Assembly (NCBI GenBank): GCA_964493695.1
Contig: CAZBPG010000030.1
Location: 1 to 35,869, forward strand
Direction: 5' to 3'
DNA length: 35,869 nt
DNA from: Bog-950 sp964493695
Lineage (GTDB): Bacteria > Bacteroidota > Bacteroidia > Chitinophagales > LD1
A program made the position numbers and the translations under genes. The notes beneath the pieces are model-generated. The model saw nothing but the letters and a program-made list of their open reading frames with translations. It was not told where the DNA came from and did not search any database. Below are positions 1 through 9,461 of this stretch, one piece after another (within the stretch, counting starts at the first letter, position 1; the number at the start of each line of letters is the position of its first letter).

Positions 1-1
1 A

Positions 2-3000
2 ACCAACTTTCAATCATTTACTGATGCTGCGGATGCACTGAACAGTTACGGCATTTGCGGACCGGTGATGATTACCGTAGTTCCGGGTTCAGGTCCTTAT
101 GTAAACCAACAGATAACACTTAACCAAATTACCGGTTCATCGGCTATCAATACAATTACGTTTAAAGGAAACAATGAGCTGTTTTCATTCCTTTCAAGCA
201 ATACCAATGTGCGTGCAGGTATTAAACTGAACGGAACAGATTATACCACCATTGACAGCCTGGTGATTAAAGCAGATGGCACTACCACCAGTCAATACGG
301 CTGGGGAGTACAGCTTACTGGCGGTGCCAATTTTAACCGGGTAACGAACAATACCATTTATATAGATACGCTTTCAACCTCTACCACCAACTACGCTGGT
401 ATAGTTGTAACCGGTTCTAATACTTCGCTTACTACTACCGGCAACACCGGCAATTACAATACGTTTGAAGACAATACCATCCGTGGAGGTTATTACGGAA
501 TGACTATTGTAGGCCAGTCTACCACTATTCACAATACCGGTAACGTTATCCGAAACAATAACATGACGCAATACCACAGTACAGGATTGAACAGCGATAA
601 TCAGGATACCATTATAGTAGAAGGCAATACCGTGGCTCAGCGCACCGGTGGAAGTACTACCGGCTATGGCCTTAACATATCATACAATGACTTTGCTTTA
701 ATTAGCAAGAACAAAGTAACTACCAGAGCAACTTCTACTAATTATGGCATTTACACCAACAACGGATACTCATCTCCCGGCTTTTACACGCAGATATCCA
801 ACAACTTTATCAGTTGCCTTGGAGGAACAGGAACAACCTATGGTATTTATTCTTTCAACGCCTACTATGCTAATATCTATCACAACAGTATAAATGTAAC
901 CGGTGGAAGTGCTTCTGCCGGCAGAGGAATTTACCTCAGCAGCTCATCAAGCGGGTCTTACGGTTTTGTAAATGTACTTAACAACATAGCAGTTAACTCA
1001 GGTTCGGGTTGCGCGGTGGAAATCAGTGCTGCTGCTGTTACTTTAGGCTATGTAAACAGCATGCAAAATAACGACTGGTTTGTAACCGGTAACACATTGG
1101 GTAGATACAGCGGTACCAATATCGGCAACCTGACTGCCTGGACTAATACCACATCGTTTGATTCCAGTTCTGTTTCTATAGATCCGGTTTTTGTTTCCTC
1201 GCAGGACCTTCATGCATCCTCTCCGTTTTTAAATGACCGCGGTGCTTTAGGCTTAACCGTAACAGATGATATTGACGGTGATATTCGTTGTCCGCTACCG
1301 GGTTGCGCAGGCAGTACCCTTCGCCCTGATATTGGTGCCGATGAATTTCTGGGAACACCAATTACGGTGGATATAGGAGCCGATGTGTTTGTTGCCCCCG
1401 TGCAAACTTCCTGCTATACCTCAGCAGAAACAGTAACGGTGCGCATTAAAAACTATAATACCCAGCTTATAAATTTCAGCCTATACCCTGCTACCATTTA
1501 CGGAAGTGTTTCAGGAACAAACGCTATGAGCTTTACACCGGTATTGGTTGACACCGGAAGCCTCGATCCGGATTCTACTCTTACTATCACTTTATCTACC
1601 GGTTACGATATGTCAGTACCGGGCACATATACATTTAACTTCTACGTAGTACAAGGTACAGATGCCAACAACGCTAACGATTCTGTGCTCAACCACAGCA
1701 TTGTGTTTACCGTTGGAACTATCAGAAATACGTTTGCTGAAATTTGTTCGGGTTCGGACTTTGAACTGAAGATGAACGGAATTTCAGGACCGGTGCAATG
1801 GCAATCGTACGACAACATCAACAGCGTTTGGGTGAATGAAACCGGTACCGGTTTCGATTCTGTTGCGTACACTGTTTCGCCTGCTACCACTACCTTGTAC
1901 CGTGCTTTGGTGTGCGGAACTTATACTTCTGGTAACGATACTATTGTGCCTGTTTCAGTGAGTGCTCCTACCGTTACGAGCGATACTATTTGCAACGGAG
2001 GAACGACCACCCTTATCGGCTCAGGCTCCGGCAACCTCAATTGGTTCACCGGCCTTACCGGAGGAACACCTTTCTTTACCGGAGATACACTTTCTATTGC
2101 GGTTACAACCGACACCACATTTTATGTTGAAAATTCGGAAGCACTTGCCGGTGGAGGAGGCAGCCTGAAGATTACTGAAATATATGTGGATGACCCGGAT
2201 GTGATGGAGATACAAAATCTTTCCACCTCTCCTATTAATACTGCCGGTTGGGTAGTCGCCATTTCAAGTAACTATTCAAACATCAATGCAGTAAATACTA
2301 TTCTTTGGAACCTGCCGGCTACCATGGCCCCCGGTCAGATTCTGACCAGAGATGATGCCTCTGCGTCACCCAACTATTGGGGAAATAACATGCTGTGGAA
2401 TCCGAGTAACGGTTCCACCAGGGGATGGGCTATGATATTGGATAACACCGGCAAAATAGTGGACTTTGTTATCTGGGATAACTGGCCTGCAACTGCCATC
2501 GACAATTTCAATGCAACTATCAATGGATTTAATGTTACGCTGGGAACCGAATGGATTGGCGATACTTGCAGCACCACCGGTATCGGTAGCACACAATCAC
2601 TGACCAGAATAGGAAGCTCGGACAACAACAACGGCACTGATTTTGTTTTCCAGACTAACAGCATTGGAACACAAAACTCCGGCTTAAGTTCTGTATTCCA
2701 GGGTGGTTCGTGCACCAGCAACCGGGTTCCGGTTTCTGTTACTGTAGAACCTTCACCAGTGGTTAATTTGGGTAATGATATTACCCAATGCGAAGGCACA
2801 GTGACCTTATCGGCAGGTAATCCGGGTAATAATTATTTGTGGAGCACCACCGCTACCACTCAAAGTATTACTGTGGCCAATTCAGGAAATTATACGGTAA
2901 CGGTGACTTCAGCCAATGGCTGCACCGATAATGATGCTGTTAACGTAACCATTGCTTCGTACCCGGTGGCTAACCTCGGTCCTGATGTTTCGCAGTGCGG

Positions 3001-4069
3001 AGGAAGTATCATTCTTTCAACCTCTAACCTTGGTAACACGTTTGCCTGGAGCACAGGTAGTAGCTCTCCGTTTATTACGGTAACCAACACCGGCACCTAC
3101 AGCGTAACGGTAACAACACCTGCAGGTTGCACCAGAAGTGATACCGTTGATATTGCCATCAACCCGGTACCGGTGGTAAGCTTAATTAACGATACCTCTC
3201 AATGTGGAGGAGCCGTAAGCTTAGATGCTGCGAATAGCGGAAGCACTTACACTTGGAGCACCGGTGAAACCACACAGGTTATATTGGCTGCGCAAACAGA
3301 TATTTACAAGGTAACTATAACGGATACAAACAATTGCACCGCTTCAGATTCGGTGGGGGTTACTATTAATGCTATACCAGTAGTTGACCTGGGGGCTGAC
3401 ACCGCTCAATGCGAAGGCACCGTTACTTTAAATGCAGAGAATGCAGGCAGCACGTATTTGTGGAGCAATACTGAGAGCACACAAGCCATAACGGTAAGCA
3501 GTACAGGTGTGTTTGCTGTAACGGTAACGAGTGCGGCTGACTGCTCGGCCAGTGATGCGGTTAGTGTTACTATCAATACCAATCCAACGGTGAACTTTAG
3601 CGTTGCCGATACGGTTTGCTTAAATGCTTCTCCGGTAAGTCTGAGTGGAAGCCCTTCTGGCGGAGTATTTACAGGCAACGGGGTAACCGGCAATATGTTT
3701 AACCCTGCTACAGCCGGTGCTGGTATCAGCACGCTTACTTACACTTATTCCGATAACAACGGATGCACTGCTGCGGCAACAGGTAATATTGAAGTGGTGA
3801 TTTGTGTAGGAATAGAAGAAGCCGCAAACGGCATGATGCTGACCATTTACCCGAACCCGAGCTCGGGCATGGTGTATGTTTATCTTTCCTCGCTGCCGGT
3901 TAGTGCTATCAGAGCAGAAGTATTTAGCAGTGATGGCAAATTGATTCGCCTGGTAAACAACCTGGGCTTAAGTAATACCATTGACTTAAGCGGTGTTGCT
4001 GCCGGTGTTTACACTTTCCGCATTACAAGCAATGATTCTTCTGTCACCAAGAGGGTGATAATAGAATAG
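2..4069 (+). CDS. T9SS type A secreted protein with beta-helix, LTD and Ig-like repeats (5' truncated)
   Basis: The reading frame is open from the first bases of the window, so the true start and signal peptide lie upstream; 1355 residues are visible. The N-terminal third has right-handed parallel beta-helix character (repeated N-N-T-I/G-N-x-I runs such as NNTIYI and FEDNTIRGG). A CARDB-like segment follows RPDIGADEF, then an Ig-like domain (SDTICNGGTTTL), then a lamin-tail-like domain starting ITEIYVDDPDVMEIQN. Four Ig/PKD-like modules of about 68 residues follow, each with a V-x-L-x-x-D-x-x-Q-C start and a T-V-T-x-x-x-x-C end. The last ~75 residues are a type A sorting domain (IYPNPSSG...GVYTFRI...KRVIIE), which targets the protein through the type IX system to the cell surface or medium. 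The domain family assignments are from motif recognition. The role is probably adhesive or structural; no catalytic motif was seen. Confidence 0.9.
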   Translation, partial: TNFQSFTDAADALNSYGICGPVMITVVPGSGPYVNQQITLNQITGSSAINTITFKGNNELFSFLSSNTNVRAGIKLNGTDYTTIDSLVIKADGTTTSQYGWGVQLTGGANFNRVTNNTIYIDTLSTSTTNYAGIVVTGSNTSLTTTGNTGNYNTFEDNTIRGGYYGMTIVGQSTTIHNTGNVIRNNNMTQYHSTGLNSDNQDTIIVEGNTVAQRTGGSTTGYGLNISYNDFALISKNKVTTRATSTNYGIYTNNGYSSPGFYTQISNNFISCLGGTGTTYGIYSFNAYYANIYHNSINVTGGSASAGRGIYLSSSSSGSYGFVNVLNNIAVNSGSGCAVEISAAAVTLGYVNSMQNNDWFVTGNTLGRYSGTNIGNLTAWTNTTSFDSSSVSIDPVFVSSQDLHASSPFLNDRGALGLTVTDDIDGDIRCPLPGCAGSTLRPDIGADEFLGTPITVDIGADVFVAPVQTSCYTSAETVTVRIKNYNTQLINFSLYPATIYGSVSGTNAMSFTPVLVDTGSLDPDSTLTITLSTGYDMSVPGTYTFNFYVVQGTDANNANDSVLNHSIVFTVGTIRNTFAEICSGSDFELKMNGISGPVQWQSYDNINSVWVNETGTGFDSVAYTVSPATTTLYRALVCGTYTSGNDTIVPVSVSAPTVTSDTICNGGTTTLIGSGSGNLNWFTGLTGGTPFFTGDTLSIAVTTDTTFYVENSEALAGGGGSLKITEIYVDDPDVMEIQNLSTSPINTAGWVVAISSNYSNINAVNTILWNLPATMAPGQILTRDDASASPNYWGNNMLWNPSNGSTRGWAMILDNTGKIVDFVIWDNWPATAIDNFNATINGFNVTLGTEWIGDTCSTTGIGSTQSLTRIGSSDNNNGTDFVFQTNSIGTQNSGLSSVFQGGSCTSNRVPVSVTVEPSPVVNLGNDITQCEGTVTLSAGNPGNNYLWSTTATTQSITVANSGNYTVTVTSANGCTDNDAVNVTIASYPVANLGPDVSQCGGSIILSTSNLGNTFAWSTGSSSPFITVTNTGTYSVTVTTPAGCTRSDTVDIAINPVPVVSLINDTSQCGGAVSLDAANSGSTYTWSTGETTQVILAAQTDIYKVTITDTNNCTASDSVGVTINAIPVVDLGADTAQCEGTVTLNAENAGSTYLWSNTESTQAITVSSTGVFAVTVTSAADCSASDAVSVTINTNPTVNFSVADTVCLNASPVSLSGSPSGGVFTGNGVTGNMFNPATAGAGISTLTYTYSDNNGCTAAATGNIEVVICVGIEEAANGMMLTIYPNPSSGMVYVYLSSLPVSAIRAEVFSSDGKLIRLVNNLGLSNTIDLSGVAAGVYTFRITSNDSSVTKRVIIE
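2750..3585 (+). repeat. Four tandem Ig/PKD-like modules inside the T9SS protein
   Basis: Modules begin near 2757, 2964, 3165 and 3372, a period of about 201-207 bp. Each encodes a V-x-L-x-x-D/N start, a Q-C pair, a W-S-T/N strand, an I-T-V turn and a closing G/N-C. The copies have diverged in DNA sequence, so this is an old domain duplication rather than a recent amplification. Confidence 0.75.
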
Positions 4070-4092
4070 ACCCGTTTCGATAGAATTAAGGA

Positions 4093-4132
4093 ACACTCAT
4101 GCAGGAGTTTATCCCGCATGAGTGTTTTTTTT
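4093..4132 (+). terminator. Rho-independent terminator after the T9SS protein
   Basis: A perfect 10-bp stem, ACACTCATGC at 4093-4102 with GCATGAGTGT at 4116-4125, encloses a 13-base loop and runs into eight T residues (4125-4132). It starts 24 bp past the stop codon and ends the rightward transcript before the convergent TonB receptor gene. Confidence 0.85.
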
Positions 4133-4149
4133 ATTGCGATTGCAATGAA

Positions 4150-6597
4150 TCAGAATCTTCCTCTTAAACCCACTACACAGTTTACACCACCGGCTGTTAT
4201 GCCCGAAGCGTATGTGCGGTAACGCTGGTCGGTGATGTTCTCAACTCCCACTGTAAGCGTCAGATACTTGGCAAGATCAAAAGCGGTTTTAAGGTTGAGT
4301 GTGTACCAGGCTGGTGAGTAAAGGTTTCCCATTTCATCTGTCGGGAACAAAAGGTTCGCGCCTTCCAAAGTTCGGGTAGCGAGGTTTTTATTGCTGATGC
4401 CTCCACTGAAATCGCTGTATAAATCAACCATCACCCATTTGTGTTTGTAGGTAAAATGCACCGTGCCGAACATAGGTGCTACATGGCGCATAGGATACAA
4501 TTGCGTTACACCATCCAATACTAACTTCTCTTTGCCTGTTTGATAATTATAACTCACAAAAGCACCAAAACCTTTTCCGAAATCGAAACGCGCAGTTGCC
4601 TGAATGCCCCATACAAAAGCATTGCTGCTGTTTTGAATGGCGCGCAGCGAGTTATTCTGCCCGTCAAAGAAAAGACTGTCGGAGCCGTTCAAGGTAAAGG
4701 GAGCCAGTGTGAGCGCGTTCAACAGATAATTGTAATAGCCACCCACATACACCGTGGCAATTTTTCTGAAACGCTTTTCAATTCCTGCTTCGCCATTCAG
4801 CGCATACTCGGGTTTGATGTCATTGTTCGGCACTACCAGCACACTGGGTGCGGTTTCAAACAATTTACCTATGTCATCAATGTTAGGCGCGCGGAAACCG
4901 GTGGTGAAATTGGCAAACAACTTCCAGGTAGGCGATGGAAGAAAAGTAAAGCCCAGACTTCCTGTCACCGCACCGAAATTGTTTTTTGCTTCCGCAAAAG
5001 GAAGTTTGAAAAGAGTAGTATCGAACACTGCGTTGATGATAAAATGATTGTAGCGCACACCGGCATTCATAATCACCTTTTCGGTAAACTTAAAGCGACC
5101 GGTGATGTAGCCGGCATGCGACTGCCAGTCGGCATTCGGGTAGCGTTGCGTGAAAGGTTGCGTAGTATCCACTCGCACATCTAAGCGGTCAGCCACAGAA
5201 ATGTTGCGGTTGAACACCGCCTCCATTCCATAGAAGAGCGCATACTTTTCGTTGAACTCTTTATTGAAGTCGGCATTCACCGTCACCCCGTGCACCGTTT
5301 CATTCTGTCTGCGCAGCCAGCGGTTATTAAACCTGCGGTCGTTGCGGCTCTCCTTATTCTGCTGATAAGCCACATTCAGTTTTACACTGTTGAACCCGGC
5401 ATTCGCTTTACTATACAGATATTGAACATGCGCCATCATCCATTCCTCCGGTCCGTAATACCATTCCGAAAATCTCGGCTCGGTAGCGGAAACAAAATCA
5501 GTCAACCGGTCGTAGCGCGGCACATTCGAAGAGCGCGACATGTGGAAAGCAGCTACCAACCGGTTATACTGATTGGGATGCACCCGCAGCTTCTGCACAA
5601 AATTCCATTGATGAAAACCCGAACCTTTCTGCACTAAGGGATTGGGGTTGGTATAGAAAGTATCGAGCACCGTTTTCTTACCGGTTGAATCGTAACTGAT
5701 GTGTGTCCGCTGATATTGATTGCGAAGATAGAACGAGGTGCTTCCGTTGCTGCCCATTCGCGAATCATCATAATCAGTGAAAGTGAAACTGCTGAGCAAT
5801 GCTACTTTCTTTAAACCAATGTTCAAATCAACATGCCCGGTCTTCTCTAAGTTAGCAGAAGCAAAACGCGCCAGTGCATTGCCGGTTACCTGCACCTTTC
5901 CGGTGTTAGAAAGTTTAGGTGTAATGGAGTGATAATCCATCACACCGCCAATAGCATCGCTGCCATAAATCAATGAGCCCGGACCGAACACCACTTCAGC
6001 AGCTTCAATGTTATTCGCATCCAGGCGAAGTGCATTCTGCACATTGCCTGCACGGAAGATAGATGTGTTCATCCGCACGCCATCCACTACCAGCAACACC
6101 CGGTTGGTTGAAAAACCGCGCAGCATCGGACTGCCGCCACCCAATTGACTCTTTTGCACAAACACCGCTCCGCTTAAAGTTAGCAAGTCAGCGGCTGTTT
6201 GCGGATTCAGCAACTCAGCATCCTTCTTAGTAATGGTTACTGCATGTCCGGCTAATTCGCGCCTGCGTTGTTCCCATTTGTTGGCGGCTATTACTACTTC
6301 TTCACCGGTAATACTTCCGGGATTCAGCTTCCATTTAAACTCGTTCTTTTCCAATTCCGCAAACGAGGTGGCTGACAAATCGTAACCCAGATGGCGAATA
6401 AAAATGGTGTCGGCTCCTGCAAAAGGAAGAAGGTTAACAAAGCCCCGGGCATCGGCATTGGCAGTAATTTTTCCGCCCGGTGTGTAAATTATTGCATCCT
6501 GTAAGGGCTGGTTGTTATCAGCATCTGTCAGTTTCAGTTGCTGACAGTATGCTGTAAAAGAGTACATCACGGCAATTGCCGTTAGAATTTTTTTCAT
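4150..6597 (-). CDS. TonB-dependent outer-membrane receptor (hemoglobin/transferrin-receptor-like)
   Basis: 815 residues, full length for the family. Residues 1-18 are a signal peptide (MKKILTAIAVMYSFTAYC). Residues ~20-95 resemble the carboxypeptidase-regulatory-like domain often fused to Bacteroidota receptors. The plug spans ~100-225, with LRGFSTNRVLLVVDGVRMN at 159-177 and the G-P-G-S-L-I-Y-G-S-D-A-I-G-G-V signature at 205-219. The rest is a 22-strand-type barrel ending in the terminal aromatic (GLRGRF). Such receptors import large ligands (iron complexes, heme, other metals, oligosaccharides) using TonB-ExbBD energy. The substrate cannot be read from sequence; the plug resembles heme/hemoglobin-type receptors. 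It lies 84 bp downstream of a small membrane-protein gene on the same strand and is probably cotranscribed with it. Confidence 0.9.
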   Translation of the reverse strand: MKKILTAIAVMYSFTAYCQQLKLTDADNNQPLQDAIIYTPGGKITANADARGFVNLLPFAGADTIFIRHLGYDLSATSFAELEKNEFKWKLNPGSITGEEVVIAANKWEQRRRELAGHAVTITKKDAELLNPQTAADLLTLSGAVFVQKSQLGGGSPMLRGFSTNRVLLVVDGVRMNTSIFRAGNVQNALRLDANNIEAAEVVFGPGSLIYGSDAIGGVMDYHSITPKLSNTGKVQVTGNALARFASANLEKTGHVDLNIGLKKVALLSSFTFTDYDDSRMGSNGSTSFYLRNQYQRTHISYDSTGKKTVLDTFYTNPNPLVQKGSGFHQWNFVQKLRVHPNQYNRLVAAFHMSRSSNVPRYDRLTDFVSATEPRFSEWYYGPEEWMMAHVQYLYSKANAGFNSVKLNVAYQQNKESRNDRRFNNRWLRRQNETVHGVTVNADFNKEFNEKYALFYGMEAVFNRNISVADRLDVRVDTTQPFTQRYPNADWQSHAGYITGRFKFTEKVIMNAGVRYNHFIINAVFDTTLFKLPFAEAKNNFGAVTGSLGFTFLPSPTWKLFANFTTGFRAPNIDDIGKLFETAPSVLVVPNNDIKPEYALNGEAGIEKRFRKIATVYVGGYYNYLLNALTLAPFTLNGSDSLFFDGQNNSLRAIQNSSNAFVWGIQATARFDFGKGFGAFVSYNYQTGKEKLVLDGVTQLYPMRHVAPMFGTVHFTYKHKWVMVDLYSDFSGGISNKNLATRTLEGANLLFPTDEMGNLYSPAWYTLNLKTAFDLAKYLTLTVGVENITDQRYRTYASGITAGGVNCVVGLRGRF

Positions 6598-6681
6598 GCT
6601 TAAGTTTTGATTGAATGAAACACACAGACATAGTAAACGGTCAGAAAACGGTTTACAGTCTTCTAAAGAAAAATCAAATTG

Positions 6682-7203
6682 TCAGGAGAGAAACAAATCG
6701 GGCGGAGGAGAAACTAAATCAACAGAAAGTTGAGAGAAGAATTGGGAATTAGAATGATAGAACGGTAAGTAACTCAAAGTGTTATAATATTTCCATTCGC
6801 TTTCAGGTGAAACAAACTCAGGTAAACTGAATACAGGGATGATCTGCTTGCCTTTAGCGGAGTTACTTTCTTCATCAAAAAACGAAACAAGTTTTGCAAG
6901 CAGGCCGGTTTCAGCATGGTCGTAGTAAGCAGTAAGAATTACTTTGCCATCCTTCACTTCCCTCTTCACTACGTCATACATTCCTCCGTTTAAACTGAAT
7001 TCTTTTCCGCCTTCAAACTTCCGCAACTGCTTATATTCCTTAGATGTAAAAACAAACTGCTGTGTATGTTTTTTCTTCTCGGCTTTCAGCATTTGCTTTA
7101 CCTCCACCTTTATCTTGTATCGCTGAACGCTGAACGAAATAAAATAGCCAAAGATATTGACCAGAAGAACTACTACAAAAGATAAGGCGATTATCCTTTT
7201 CAT
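6682..7203 (-). CDS. Small membrane-anchored hypothetical protein paired with TonB receptor
   Basis: 173 residues. A single hydrophobic segment (about residues 4-25, IIALSFVVVLLVNIFGYFIS) is followed by a charged region with KVEVKQMLKAEKKKHTQQ and a mixed alpha/beta body. The C-terminus is proline-rich (S-P-P-P-D-L-F-L-S at 165-173). I do not recognise a named family, but small one-helix proteins with a P-P-P tail next to TonB receptors recur in Bacteroidota, in my recollection. It is the first gene of a probable two-gene unit with the downstream receptor, so it may assist or respond to the same nutrient. Function unknown. Confidence 0.75.
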   Translation of the reverse strand: MKRIIALSFVVVLLVNIFGYFISFSVQRYKIKVEVKQMLKAEKKKHTQQFVFTSKEYKQLRKFEGGKEFSLNGGMYDVVKREVKDGKVILTAYYDHAETGLLAKLVSFFDEESNSAKGKQIIPVFSLPEFVSPESEWKYYNTLSYLPFYHSNSQFFSQLSVDLVSPPPDLFLS

Positions 7204-7211
7204 GAGCCTTG

Positions 7212-7241
7212 CGAATGTAAAATGAAAAGCCTGTAAAACAA
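7212..7241 (-). promoter_or_regulatory. Candidate Bacteroidota promoter for the small protein/TonB receptor pair
   Basis: Read on the minus strand, a TTG at 7241-7239 is followed after 19 bp by TACATTCG (7219-7212), 7 of 8 matches to the TAnnTTTG -7 element. The start codon follows 8 bp later, implying a very short leader. It overlaps the tail of the preceding terminator. Inferred from motif and spacing only. Confidence 0.4.
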
Positions 7242-7265
7242 GAAAGCCCTCTGTCGAGGGCTTTC
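7242..7265 (-). terminator. Rho-independent terminator after T9SS PKD protein
   Basis: A perfect 10-bp stem, GAAAGCCCTC (7242-7251) with GAGGGCTTTC (7256-7265), has a four-base loop. On the minus strand it is followed by TTGTTTTAC. It lies 24 bp past the stop of the gene ending at 7290. Confidence 0.8.
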
Positions 7266-7289
7266 CGGTTTATGAAAACATCCAAAAAT

Positions 7290-9242
7290 TTATTTGCTGA
7301 TAGTCAATCTCTTCACCGCTGTTTTGTCAGCGCTCTGAATCTTCACTAAATAAGTTCCGTTAGCAAGATCGCTGAAATCGAAAGTCTTATTGAAAGTAGA
7401 AGCTACATCAGAAACATTGAAAACTTTCACCTCAGAACCGATAACATTGTAAACGCGGATAGAAACATTTTTCTCTACACCGTTAATGGCAATGCTCACG
7501 TTTCCGTTGCTTGGGTTTGGCAATAAGCTGATAGCGTTGGCAAATGTTACATCTTCGATACCGTTAACACAAGCAGCATTGGAAGCAGCTAAGACAGTAA
7601 TATTTACGTTAGGTGATACGAATACACAACCGTTTGCATCTGTCATTTGTAACTTAACGGTATAAACTCCCGGATTGGCGAAAGTGTTGGTTCCGTTAGC
7701 AGTAAAGCCAAGGTTACCATCGCCAAATGTCCATTGAGGAGTCCAGCCGTTTTGATTGGTAGAAGTATTGGTAAATGTAACCGGTCTGTCTTCGCAGATA
7801 GGAGGATTAGGGTTGGTGAAAGAAACTGTATTGGTTACACCACCGGCATATTGAACAAGCACTGATGCACTTGCAGAGCAACCGGAGTTATTAGTTACAG
7901 TTACGCTGTAAGTTCCCGGAGTTGTAACTCCTTGTGTAGCCTGGTTGGCGCCCGATGCACCGGTACTCCAGGTATAGAATTTACCGGTTGTTGTTCCGCT
8001 GATTTGCGTAGTAATAGTTGAGTTGCCCCCGCAGTTAAGAGTAAGCGGGTTAGCGCTGGTAACAGTTAAGTTAATACCTCTTGAAGTTACAGTTACAGAA
8101 GCTGTAGTAGTCATGCTGTTGGCATCGGTAACGGTAACAGTTACCACTGCGTTAGTGCTTCCTATAACCAAACCTACTGTTTGGTCAGATGTGCTGGTTA
8201 AAGAACCGCTGGTAGTTGCCCAGTTATAAGTATAAGGAGTAGCGTTTGAGCCAAATCCGTTAGCATTCAGGTTCAAAGTAGCACCAGGACACCCTCTCAA
8301 AGAATCTGCTGTAATAACCGCACCGTAGTTTACATCAGCAGTAACGAAAGCGAACACCCACCAGTTCTGGATGTAGAAGTTTTCGCAACCACCTACAGTA
8401 AATCCGTTGCTTGCATCGCAATCGAAATAGATGTTACCTCCAGTTCCGTAGTTTTCGAAGTAACCTGAAAGATTAGTAGTTTGCTGAGTAAGGTTCAGAT
8501 AATAAGCGCTGTTGTTGCCTGCTACCGAAATTTCACCTGCACAAGCAGCAGCACACTGATCGCGGTAACCTGCAATCATCTGGAACTTATTAGCGGTATC
8601 ACCTTTAAAATCTACACGCACACCGAATGCCTGGCCCTGAGGTAAAGTAATGCCCGGAGCAAAAGTGGCAAAGGTGTAGTTAGTTGTATTTAAAGGAATA
8701 GCTGTGTTAGTTACAATCAATGTATCCCACAATGAAGGAGTGGTGAAAGTAGAGTTTGGTGCACCATACCCTGTTACTACCGCAGCATTGGTATTAAACA
8801 ATGTAATACGGATAGAATCAGGATTGTTAGTTGTATGTGTATGGATGAAAGCTACAACAAAACTATCCATAGTAAGTGTAGCCCCCGCGCGTGGAATAAA
8901 TGTAAGTGCATTGTTAGCATCAAGGAACTGTAATGTATCAAAGTAAACAGCCGCGTAATCCATGTTCAGGTTATCGGTGTTACCATACATAGAGTTTACA
9001 TCCCAAAGATATCCGGTGTAGTCGAAACCGTTGTCGGTTGAGTACTGGTTATCGTTGGCATCATAATCCAGCAAGAAGCTGGTAGTTGCTGCTCTGCTTG
9101 AGCTGTGGAAAGTTGGCTTTGCAGCATACGGAGCCGACTTAAGTTTCCCGTTCAGAGAAGCATCCATCGGACGGTAGTTAGTTTGCGCAATGGCAGCGCT
9201 AACTGTAGCTACAAGGCAGAAAAGTGTAAATAACTTTTTCAT
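7290..9242 (-). CDS. T9SS type A sorting domain protein with PKD domain
   Basis: 650 residues from the ATG at 9242, chosen because it begins a clear signal peptide (MKKLFTLFCLVATVSAAIAQ); the frame stays open upstream but without protein-like sequence. The N-terminal ~320 residues form a Cys-containing beta-rich region of unknown fold. Ig-like segments follow (TVTVTDANSMTTT; W-S-T-G-A-S-G), then a PKD domain around 470-560 (W-T-F-G-D-G, G-V-Y-T-V-K-L). The last ~75 residues are a type A sorting domain (LLPNPSNGNVSI...ANGTYLVKI...KRLTISK). It is probably a secreted or surface-attached protein; the substrate is unknown. A weak -7-like TACTTTTA lies about 50 bp upstream on the minus strand. A strong terminator follows it, so it is likely monocistronic. 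Confidence 0.88.
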   Translation of the reverse strand: MKKLFTLFCLVATVSAAIAQTNYRPMDASLNGKLKSAPYAAKPTFHSSSRAATTSFLLDYDANDNQYSTDNGFDYTGYLWDVNSMYGNTDNLNMDYAAVYFDTLQFLDANNALTFIPRAGATLTMDSFVVAFIHTHTTNNPDSIRITLFNTNAAVVTGYGAPNSTFTTPSLWDTLIVTNTAIPLNTTNYTFATFAPGITLPQGQAFGVRVDFKGDTANKFQMIAGYRDQCAAACAGEISVAGNNSAYYLNLTQQTTNLSGYFENYGTGGNIYFDCDASNGFTVGGCENFYIQNWWVFAFVTADVNYGAVITADSLRGCPGATLNLNANGFGSNATPYTYNWATTSGSLTSTSDQTVGLVIGSTNAVVTVTVTDANSMTTTASVTVTSRGINLTVTSANPLTLNCGGNSTITTQISGTTTGKFYTWSTGASGANQATQGVTTPGTYSVTVTNNSGCSASASVLVQYAGGVTNTVSFTNPNPPICEDRPVTFTNTSTNQNGWTPQWTFGDGNLGFTANGTNTFANPGVYTVKLQMTDANGCVFVSPNVNITVLAASNAACVNGIEDVTFANAISLLPNPSNGNVSIAINGVEKNVSIRVYNVIGSEVKVFNVSDVASTFNKTFDFSDLANGTYLVKIQSADKTAVKRLTISK

Positions 9243-9461
9243 AGTTGCCGTTTTTAATTGTTTGTTTGGTTTAATAATTAATTGTTCTGTAAAAGTAATT
9301 CTGTTTTTAATATAGGGACGCAAAACAAGCCAAAAAAGTGAGTTAATCAAAAAAAATGACAGTTTTGTGACAATTGGATAAAACGAAGGTAATAAGGTGA
9401 TTCAGGAGAGCTCTTGTAAAGAGATTACTCACTCTTGTAATACCCGCCTTACGCACAAAAT

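Noticed and set aside
4540..5184. 214-residue frame opposite the TonB receptor
   Set aside because: It is antisense to a well supported receptor gene and shows no protein features.
6635..6660. GTAAAC...GTTTAC inverted repeat between the small protein gene and the TonB receptor
   Set aside because: Only 6 bp arms, no T run, no match to a known operator; not enough to annotate.
9243..9350. Upstream extension of the T9SS PKD protein
   Set aside because: A clear signal peptide starts at 9242; the extension is AT-rich leader sequence.
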